A DNA stretch of 6,173 bases from assembly GCA_017547975.1 (NCBI GenBank), contig JAFYNU010000016.1, positions 1-6,173 of the forward strand. The letters are read 5' to 3'. Positions within the stretch are counted from its first letter, which is position 1; each line of letters starts with the position of its first letter. The translations under genes were made by a program, and so were the position numbers. Positions 1-4,952 of the stretch are shown here, in pieces. The DNA comes from Clostridia bacterium. GTDB lineage: Bacteria; Bacillota; Clostridia; Oscillospirales; QAMX01. The notes below the pieces were generated by a model. The model was not told the origin of the DNA. It made no database searches and was given only the letters and a program-made list of their open reading frames with translations.

Positions 1-1474
1 CTTCCCGGAGGGGGATATTTATATCGCCAGCATCGACAGTGCTGAAAGCGGTCTGGGAAAATCCGGCCTTCGGGTGTGGCGAAGCAGGATCGGTCCGGAT
101 GACCCGGACCCCGAAGAGGTTCTGGTAAGCCGGGAGAACTACAACTGCGCCTTCCAGCCCCAAAAGGCGGCAGGCTCCAACCGCATCTGGTTCACCGCCC
201 AAAAGCGGGAGGATGGGGATTCCACCGACATCGGCTTCTTTTTCTCGGATGATTTCGGTCTGACCTGGCAGACCCGGGTGATCGCCGATCCCATGGGGTT
301 TGAGGTGGTGTTCCCCCATAAGGGGCTTCGCTGGTCCAAAAATTCCGGCACCGAGCCCCATGTGGCGGAAATTGCCCCGGGCAAGCTGATGATGATCATC
401 CGGAGTGCCACCGACCAGTTCTGGCAGTGCTTTTCGGAGGATCTGGGTGAGACCTGGTCGAGCCCGGAACCCAGCACCTTCTACGGCACCGATACCACCG
501 CCTACCTGCTCCGTCTTCACGACGGGCGGGTCATCACCTTCTGGAACAACACCCGTCCCCTGCCGGAACCCAACCACGCCGTCACCCTGCCCCCGGTGGG
601 ACCTTTCGTGGAGCAGGGGAAGGGGGAGGACGCCTTCACCAACCGGGACGCCGCCCATGTAGCCATCACCGAAGATGGGGGCCAAAGCTGGATCGGCTAC
701 CGGGAATTGATTCTGAACCCCATCCGCAACAACGCCGATTTCCGCTACGCATCGGCGGATAAATCCACCCGGGACAAAAGCGTCCACCAGTTCCAGGCCA
801 TGGAGCTTCCCTTCAACAAGGTTCTGGTTTCGGCGGGGCAGAACACCGCCAGCCGCCGCCTGGTGATTTTCGACCTGGATTGGCTTTACGAAACGAGCCG
901 CAAAAACGATTTCCTGCGGGGCATGGAGGAGCTTTCCACCCATACCTTTGTGAAAAGCGTGTCGGGAAGCTACATCGACCGGCTTGGCAACGGACACTGC
1001 GCCTGGAACCGGACCTACTCGGCCTACATGATGCCCGATCCCATGGGCGGGGTGTTCGAGACCCTGTCGATTGCCAAGCACCACGACGACCGGCTCCTGT
1101 CGGACGTGGGGGGCGCCTGCTGGAATTTCCCCCTGGGGAAGCAGGGAAAGGTGACGGTGGAATTCCTGATTCAGGAAAAGTCCGCCCGCTTCATTCTGGC
1201 CGACCGTTGGTTCAACCCCAGCGATGCCTTCGCCGCGGTTGAATCCCCCTTCTGGTTCGAGCTTACCAAGGAGGACGTGGGGGAGGGCTACCACACCCTG
1301 GAAATCCGGTTTGACGTGGAGGGCGGAAGTGGGAAGGTGTCCCTGGATGGAAAGCCCTTCTTCGGTCTGCGCATGAAAAATCCCTGTCCCACCGGAATTT
1401 CCTACCTGATTCTGCAGTGCGCCGCCGACGGGGATTCGGCGGGATTCAACGTGAAATATCTGGAAAAGGAGTAA
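1..1474 (+). CDS. Sialidase-like Asp-box (BNR) beta-propeller protein, 5' partial
   Basis: Probably a glycoside hydrolase or glycan-binding protein of the sialidase superfamily. The frame is open from base 2 to the TAA at 1472-1474 (490 visible codons), so the true start lies upstream; the GTG at 74 is only an internal codon. Three Asp-boxes (S/T-x-D-x-G-x-x-W) are visible: SDDFGLTW at 245-268, SEDLGETW at 434-457 and TEDGGQSW at 668-691. Before the second box is the stretch EPHVAEIAPGKLMMIIRS, whose Arg (codon 401-403) sits where sialidases often carry an active-site Arg. A further stretch, HQFQAMELP followed by SRRLVIFDLDWLYE, resembles bacterial sialidase-family proteins as I remember them. 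The last ~130 residues (GKVTVEFLI, HTLEIRFDV, GKVSLDGKP) look like a LamG/concanavalin-type beta-sandwich. A signal peptide cannot be judged because the N-terminus is missing. The catalytic Tyr/Glu pair was not identified, so sialic acid as substrate is inference. It heads the visible array, 5 nt before the URO-D gene. Confidence 0.85.
   Translation, partial: FPEGDIYIASIDSAESGLGKSGLRVWRSRIGPDDPDPEEVLVSRENYNCAFQPQKAAGSNRIWFTAQKREDGDSTDIGFFFSDDFGLTWQTRVIADPMGFEVVFPHKGLRWSKNSGTEPHVAEIAPGKLMMIIRSATDQFWQCFSEDLGETWSSPEPSTFYGTDTTAYLLRLHDGRVITFWNNTRPLPEPNHAVTLPPVGPFVEQGKGEDAFTNRDAAHVAITEDGGQSWIGYRELILNPIRNNADFRYASADKSTRDKSVHQFQAMELPFNKVLVSAGQNTASRRLVIFDLDWLYETSRKNDFLRGMEELSTHTFVKSVSGSYIDRLGNGHCAWNRTYSAYMMPDPMGGVFETLSIAKHHDDRLLSDVGGACWNFPLGKQGKVTVEFLIQEKSARFILADRWFNPSDAFAAVESPFWFELTKEDVGEGYHTLEIRFDVEGGSGKVSLDGKPFFGLRMKNPCPTGISYLILQCAADGDSAGFNVKYLEKE
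1465..1471 (+). promoter_or_regulatory. Ribosome binding site fixing the start of the URO-D family gene
   Basis: AAAGGAG abuts the TAA of the upstream gene and lies 8 nt before the ATG at 1480. It makes 1480 the start of the URO-D gene rather than in-frame upstream codons such as the one at 1417, which would add an arginine-rich tail and overlap the upstream gene by ~58 nt. Its position inside the end of the sialidase-like gene suggests translational coupling of the two. Confidence 0.8.
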
Positions 1475-1479
1475 CCGAT

Positions 1480-2499
1480 ATGACGTCGAAAGAACTGGTC
1501 TACAGGACCCTGGCCTTTGAAAATACCGACCATCGGGCGCCCCGGGACCTTTGGACCCTGGATTGGGCAAATATCCACCACGGGGAGGACCTGAAGGATA
1601 TCCGGAACCGCTACCCCGGGGATATCGGGGGCGTGCCGGTGATCTACCGCGAAAAATCCCCGGTGGAAAAGGGGATCATCACCGAACTCGGGGAATATAT
1701 CGACCCATGGGGCTGCCGTTTCACCAACATTCAGCGGGGCGTCATTGGGGAGGTCAAGCAGCCCATCGTCCTGGGGGAGGAATGGGAGGACGCCGATGCG
1801 GTCCGCATTCCGGAGGAACAGCTTTCCTTCGACGTGGCCCAGGTGAATGCCGAGTGCGCCAAAAGCGACAAGTTTATCTCCTCGGGGGCCTGCCCCCGCC
1901 CCTTCGAACAGCTTCAGTTCATCCGGGGCACCGCCCAGCTTTACATGGATCTGATGGATCCCAGCCCGGGTTTCCTGGCCTTCCTTGAAAAAATGCACGA
2001 CTTTTACTGCCGTCTGCTTCAAAAGTGGGCCCAAACCGACGTGGATACCCTGAATTTCATGGACGACTGGGGCTCCCAGCGGGCTCTGCTGATCTCCCCG
2101 GCCAAGTGGCGGGAGTTCTTCGCCCCCATGTACAGGGATTATATCGAAATCGCCCACAGGGCGGGGAAGAAGATCTTCATGCACTCCGACGGCCACACCC
2201 TGGAGATTCTGCCCGACCTGATCGACATGGGCCTGGATGCCATCAATACCCAGCTTTTCTGCATGGATTTCAAGGATCTGGCCCAGTTTAAGGGCAAGAT
2301 CACCTTCTGGGGGGAAATCTGCCGCCAGCACATCCTGCCCTTCGCCACGGTGGCGGAGGTGGAGGCGGCGGTGGAACGGGTCTACGACACCCTGTGGGAT
2401 AACGGGGGATGCATCGCCCAGTGCGAATTCGGCGCCGGCGCCCGCCCCGAAAACGTGGAAGCCGTCTTCCGCACCTGGGACAGGCTGACGGGAAAGTAA
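1480..2499 (+). CDS. Uroporphyrinogen decarboxylase (URO-D) family protein
   Basis: A 339-residue protein with the URO-D/MtaA TIM-barrel fold, the usual family length. The N-terminal stretch ELVYRTLAFENTDHRAPRDLW is the familiar 'LxxexpDRxPxxxW' opening. Further family blocks are EYIDPWGCRF, FMDDWGSQRALLISPAKWREFFAPMY (D195, D196) and the HAGKK-like helix leading into MHSDGHTLEILPDLIDMGLDAIN. True HemE decarboxylates uroporphyrinogen III, but this subgroup is distant from HemE and nearer to corrinoid or methyl-transfer relatives (MtaA, MtbA, CmuA) and to uncharacterised proteins in carbohydrate loci. MtaA-type enzymes hold zinc through His-x-Cys and a later Cys. Here the same places hold H235-x-D237 and C315, so metal binding is plausible with an altered ligand set. 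No corrinoid-binding protein lies nearby. The 5-nt gap to the sialidase-like gene implies co-transcription. The reaction is unknown; heme synthesis is unlikely since no other hem gene is present. Confidence 0.88.
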   Translation: MTSKELVYRTLAFENTDHRAPRDLWTLDWANIHHGEDLKDIRNRYPGDIGGVPVIYREKSPVEKGIITELGEYIDPWGCRFTNIQRGVIGEVKQPIVLGEEWEDADAVRIPEEQLSFDVAQVNAECAKSDKFISSGACPRPFEQLQFIRGTAQLYMDLMDPSPGFLAFLEKMHDFYCRLLQKWAQTDVDTLNFMDDWGSQRALLISPAKWREFFAPMYRDYIEIAHRAGKKIFMHSDGHTLEILPDLIDMGLDAINTQLFCMDFKDLAQFKGKITFWGEICRQHILPFATVAEVEAAVERVYDTLWDNGGCIAQCEFGAGARPENVEAVFRTWDRLTGK

Positions 2500-2531
2500 A
2501 TGAGCGAGAAGGAAAAACGCGAGGGAAGACT

Positions 2532-3464
2532 ATGACGATATTCATTTCAACCATGAACCAGATCGTGTTCCTGTTTGGCTTTATTGCCATCGGGTACGGT
2601 TTGATGAAGGCGAGGGTATTGCCGGATAACACATCGGCAGTACTATCCAAATTGGAAAACGTGCTGTTTATTCCGGCATTGGTGTTGGGAACCTTTATCG
2701 AAAATTTTACCATGGACAAAATCAGAACGGCCTGGAAGCTCTTGCTGATCAGCTCGGTCATTGGCTTGATTGCCATTCCGGTGGCAATCCTGGTGTCGCG
2801 GTTGGTGACGAAGGATCGGTATACCCGTAATATCTACACATACGGGCTTTCCTTTTCCAATTTTGGGTTCATGGGGAATGCGGTGGTCAGCAGTCTGTTC
2901 CCCGATATGTTTTTTGATTACCTGATCTTTACGTTGCCCCTTTGGGTACTGATTTACCTGTGGGGGGTACCGCGATTGCTGATTGCCGATGCGGGAAAGA
3001 AACAGACCGTGAAGGAAAGCCTGAAATCCTTTGTGAATCCCATGTTTATTGCCATGCTGGTGGGCATGGTAATTGGTCTTTTGGGAATTGGGATGCCGAT
3101 GTGGTTGACCAACCTGATTTCGGTATCGGGAAGCTGTATGTCCCCGGTGGCAATGCTCCTGACCGGGGTGGTTGTTTCCAAAATCTCACTGGGGAAAGCC
3201 TTTACCAACCTACGGGTCTACGCCATTTCTATTGTACGGCTCCTGATTATGCCGGGGGTATTTATCTTTGCGGCATCGTTTTTGAATCTTTCGGAGACCG
3301 TGTTTTATTGCGCCCTGTGTTCCCTGGCAATGCCTTTGGGGCTGAATACCATCGTAATTCCCAGCGCCTTGGGAAAGGATACCTCTGAGGCGGCGGGGAT
3401 GGCGATGATTTCCCATTTGCTCGCGGTGGGGACGATTCCGCTTTTGTTTATGATTGTTGGTTGA
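2532..3464 (+). CDS. AEC (auxin efflux carrier) family transporter
   Basis: A 310-residue, very hydrophobic membrane protein with about ten predicted membrane segments and short charged loops, typical of bacterial AEC permeases. Bacterial members move small organic anions such as malate or malonate, but no substrate can be read here. Diagnostic features are the N-terminal repeat GFIAIGYGLMKARVLPDNTSAVLSKL followed by ENVLFIPALVLG, and the motif SNFGFMGN around N110-N116, matching the family 'NxGFxG' in a broken helix. The second half repeats the pattern (SPVAMLLTGVVVSK, then RLLIMPGVF and ending MISHLLAVGTIPLL). The ATG at 2532 is chosen because GAGGGAAG lies just before it and the family N-terminus begins there; the in-frame codon at 2409 lies inside the URO-D gene. 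Composition is unlike its neighbours: hand-counted 60-base lines give ~47-52% G+C (2581-2640, 3241-3300) against 68% at 2401-2460, with many TTT, ATT and TTG codons. This suggests separate acquisition. It is cotranscribed by position. Confidence 0.9.
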   Translation: MTIFISTMNQIVFLFGFIAIGYGLMKARVLPDNTSAVLSKLENVLFIPALVLGTFIENFTMDKIRTAWKLLLISSVIGLIAIPVAILVSRLVTKDRYTRNIYTYGLSFSNFGFMGNAVVSSLFPDMFFDYLIFTLPLWVLIYLWGVPRLLIADAGKKQTVKESLKSFVNPMFIAMLVGMVIGLLGIGMPMWLTNLISVSGSCMSPVAMLLTGVVVSKISLGKAFTNLRVYAISIVRLLIMPGVFIFAASFLNLSETVFYCALCSLAMPLGLNTIVIPSALGKDTSEAAGMAMISHLLAVGTIPLLFMIVG

Positions 3465-3484
3465 GAAAGAGGGGGTATATAACC

Positions 3485-4048
3485 ATGAAAATTACCTTAC
3501 TTGGGGATTCCATTCGTTTGATCGGCTACGGGCCTTTGGTGCCGGGGCTTTTGGGGAAGGATTTTGAGGTGTTCCAGCCAGAGGACAACTGCCGGTTTGC
3601 CAAATACACCCTGCGGGGGCTCTTTGACTGGGCCGGGAATATGGCGGGCAGCCGGGTGGTTCACTGGAACAACGGCCTGTGGGACGTATGCGACATTTTG
3701 GGGGACGGGAAGGCCTTTACCTCCCTTTCGGAATACACCGAAAATATGCTGCGCATTGCGGATATTCTTCTTGCCCGGCACGACAGGGTGATCTTCGCCA
3801 CCACCACCCCGGTGACGGCGCAGAATCCCCACAACAAAAATGAGGTCATTGCCGACTACAATGCCCACGTCACACCCCTCCTGCGGGAAAAGGGGGTCAT
3901 CATCAACGACCTCTATACCCCCATGGCGGCGGATATCGACAGCTTCATCCGAAAGGACGACAACATTCACCTGACCGAGGAAGGCTCGGCGGTGTGCGCC
4001 GGGCTTGTGGCGGAGGCCATCCGGAAGGCGGCGGAAGGACTTGCGTAA
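3485..4048 (+). CDS. SGNH/GDSL-type hydrolase (probable carbohydrate esterase)
   Basis: A 187-residue single-domain protein, likely cytoplasmic as no signal peptide is seen. It shows the SGNH hydrolase blocks: block I GDSIRLIGYG with the probable nucleophile S9, an internal block HWNNGLWD (residues 60-67), and block V with D159-x-x-H162 in KDDNIHLTEEG. Family members remove acetyl or other acyl groups from sugars and lipids; next to a sialidase-like gene, an O-acetylesterase for a sugar is a reasonable guess but not shown. The block III position usually reads G-x-N-D; here it appears to be GLWD, with two Asn just before it (N62, N63), an arrangement I recall in the 'GDSIRxGY' subgroup. The ATG at 3485 is preferred over the in-frame TTG at 3461 because an AGGGGG sequence (3470-3475) sits 9 nt upstream and block I then falls at the normal distance from the start. 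It lies 20 nt after the AEC gene and its stop overlaps the next gene. Confidence 0.9.
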   Translation: MKITLLGDSIRLIGYGPLVPGLLGKDFEVFQPEDNCRFAKYTLRGLFDWAGNMAGSRVVHWNNGLWDVCDILGDGKAFTSLSEYTENMLRIADILLARHDRVIFATTTPVTAQNPHNKNEVIADYNAHVTPLLREKGVIINDLYTPMAADIDSFIRKDDNIHLTEEGSAVCAGLVAEAIRKAAEGLA

Positions 4049-4418
4049 GGCTTTTACCCACTTTTTGGTGCTGCCGGAGGTGGGGGGACGAAAATTTTGG
4101 GGGCGGCTGGGTATCTTAGCCGGCTACCTGACCTGCCTTGGTATTTGGTTGGGATTGGGGCTGCCCTGCTGGGTACAGGCGGCCTTTGGCATTCCCTGCC
4201 CCGGGTGCGGTATGAGCCGGGCGGTGGCGGACCTTTTGCGGCTGGATATTCCTGGGGCGCTTGGATGGCACTTCATGGTGTGGAGTCTGCCGGCCCTTCT
4301 GTGGGGGCTTTTCACCGATGGAAGAATCTTCTGGAATCGGCGGCTCAACCGGCTCTTTTGGGGTCTTGTGGGTCTTGGATTCCTGGTGCAGTGGGGGATT
4401 CATCTGTTGTTTTGGTGA
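4041..4418 (+). CDS. DUF2752 family membrane protein
   Basis: A small membrane protein of ~125 residues whose hallmark is FGIPCPGCGMSRAVADLL (motif C-P-x-C-G-x-S/T-R-A, encoded around 4188-4229), the signature of DUF2752. The two Cys flank a turn after the first hydrophobic segment (LGILAGYLTCLGIWLGLGL). Two further hydrophobic stretches follow (WHFMVWSLPALLWGLF and LFWGLVGLGFLVQWGIHLLF), giving about three membrane spans. The function is unknown; the CPxCG motif suggests metal or redox chemistry, by inference only. No ATG is available. The TTG at 4041 fits best, preceded by GGAAGGCGGCGGAAGG and overlapping the esterase stop by 8 nt, which suggests coupled translation. The in-frame TTG at 4005 would add an Arg-rich extension inside the esterase gene. 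DUF2752 genes are often found beside TM2-domain genes in Firmicutes, as here, where a zinc-ribbon/TM2 gene follows after 90 nt with its own promoter. Confidence 0.8.
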   Translation: MRKAFTHFLVLPEVGGRKFWGRLGILAGYLTCLGIWLGLGLPCWVQAAFGIPCPGCGMSRAVADLLRLDIPGALGWHFMVWSLPALLWGLFTDGRIFWNRRLNRLFWGLVGLGFLVQWGIHLLFW

Positions 4419-4435
4419 AAATTTGTCGAATTTTC

Positions 4436-4464
4436 TTGACAGTTGCGTAGCAATATGCTACAAT
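4436..4464 (+). promoter_or_regulatory. Strong sigma-A type promoter of the zinc-ribbon/TM2 gene
   Basis: The -35 is a perfect TTGACA (4436-4441) and the -10 is TACAAT (4459-4464, one mismatch), with an ideal 17-bp spacer. A TGC just before the -10 gives an extended -10 element. Transcription should begin near 4471, leaving a leader of ~38 nt with a GAGAGGG ribosome binding site at 4495-4501, 7 nt before the ATG at 4509. This separates the TM2 gene from the upstream array, though read-through from DUF2752 remains possible as no terminator lies between. Confidence 0.88.
4447..4461. repeat. Perfect inverted repeat overlapping the -10 element; possible operator
   Basis: GTAGCA-ATA-TGCTAC is a perfect 6-bp inverted repeat with a 3-nt centre. 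It covers the 3' half of the promoter spacer and the first half of the -10, the classic place for a repressor site. The right arm is partly dictated by the TGCTAC of the extended -10, so the symmetry may be partly chance. No regulator gene is seen in the window. Confidence 0.4.
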
Positions 4465-4508
4465 CCTACCATAGCAGAGAAAATACTTCAAAAAGAGAGG
4501 GTTTATCT

Positions 4509-4901
4509 ATGTATTGCAAGAACTGCGGCAAAGAAATGAATGACAATCAGGCCATCTGCCTGAACTGCGGCGTCAAGACCGGCGTCGGCGAATCCTATTG
4601 CTCCAACTGCGGCGGCACCGTTACTCCGGGCGCTGAAGTTTGCCTGAACTGCGGCGTTGCCATCAAGAAGAGCGGCGGCAACAACGGTGACTACAAGGGC
4701 ATGGGCAAGACCGGTATGGCTCTGATCTGCTTCTTCCTGGGCGGTCTGGGCATCCACAACTTCATCATGGGCGAAACCAAGAAGGGTATCTTCAAGATCG
4801 TTATGTCCTTCTGCTTCTACCTGGGCAGCATCTTCGCACTGATCGATTTCATCAAGATCCTTACCGACAAGTACGAAATCAACCCCAACAAGCTCATCTA
4901 A
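4509..4901 (+). CDS. Double zinc-ribbon, TM2-domain membrane protein
   Basis: A 130-residue protein with two N-terminal zinc ribbons and a C-terminal TM2 domain. Ribbon 1 uses C3-x2-C6 and C17-x2-C20; ribbon 2 uses C31-x2-C34 and C45-x2-C48, each able to hold one zinc. After a Gly/Asn linker (residues 55-66), the TM2 domain (about 67-120) has GMALICFFLGGLGIHNFIMG, with the conserved Gly-rich turn and H83-N84-F85, then a second span ending FALIDFIKIL with the conserved Asp (D113). The ribbons probably face the cytoplasm. The role of this architecture is not established. The ATG at 4509 is chosen for its RBS and because the first ribbon starts there; the in-frame codon at 4443 lies inside the promoter. 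Codon use differs sharply from its neighbours: all 8 Phe are TTC, 12 of 13 Lys are AAG, all Glu are GAA and no Gly is GGG. That, with a near-consensus promoter and a strong terminator, points to high expression. Confidence 0.92.
   Translation: MYCKNCGKEMNDNQAICLNCGVKTGVGESYCSNCGGTVTPGAEVCLNCGVAIKKSGGNNGDYKGMGKTGMALICFFLGGLGIHNFIMGETKKGIFKIVMSFCFYLGSIFALIDFIKILTDKYEINPNKLI
4515..4652 (+). repeat. Two-unit internal repeat encoding the tandem zinc ribbons
   Basis: The two ribbons recur with an exact 28-residue (84-bp) period: C3/C31, C6/C34, C17/C45, C20/C48. At DNA level the 17-base stretch TGCCTGAACTGCGGCGT occurs identically at 4557-4573 and 4641-4657. This supports an origin by tandem duplication of one ribbon, or shared strong codon preference. 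Confidence 0.75.
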
Positions 4902-4907
4902 GTTTGT

Positions 4908-4950
4908 AAAAAAAGCCACCCCCTGTTCCTCGGAACAGGGGGTTCTTTTT
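4908..4950. terminator. Bidirectional intrinsic terminator between convergent genes
   Basis: An 11-bp perfect stem, CCCCCTGTTCC (4919-4929) with GGAACAGGGGG (4932-4942), can be extended by A4918-T4943; in practice it closes as a CTCG-type tetraloop. On the + strand it is followed by TTCTTTTT (4943-4950), ending the TM2 transcript 17 nt after its stop. On the - strand the same stem is followed, after GGC, by seven T (complement of 4908-4914), ending the MFS transcript whose stop codon is at 4953-4955. Confidence 0.93.
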
Positions 4951-4952
4951 GT

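Noticed and set aside
74..76. GTG as the start of the sialidase-like gene
   Set aside because: The frame is open back to base 2 with plausible coding residues (FPEGDIYIASIDSAESG), no RBS precedes the GTG, and the family needs more N-terminal sequence.
880..1242. 120-codon + strand frame inside the sialidase-like gene
   Set aside because: Arg/Pro/Gly-rich product typical of an out-of-frame read of GC-rich DNA; the main frame has Asp-boxes and continues through this region.
1402..2331. 309-codon open frame on the - strand opposite the URO-D gene
   Set aside because: No family features or suitable start context; the + strand frame carries full URO-D motifs and an RBS.
2500..2531. Possible terminator or promoter between the URO-D and AEC genes
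   Set aside because: The 32-nt gap contains no hairpin with a T-tract and no recognisable -35/-10 pair; only a purine-rich RBS region is seen.
4097..4450. 117-codon + strand frame overlapping the DUF2752 gene
   Set aside because: It lacks recognisable motifs and runs into the promoter; the overlapping frame contains the CPGCGMSRA signature and membrane helices.
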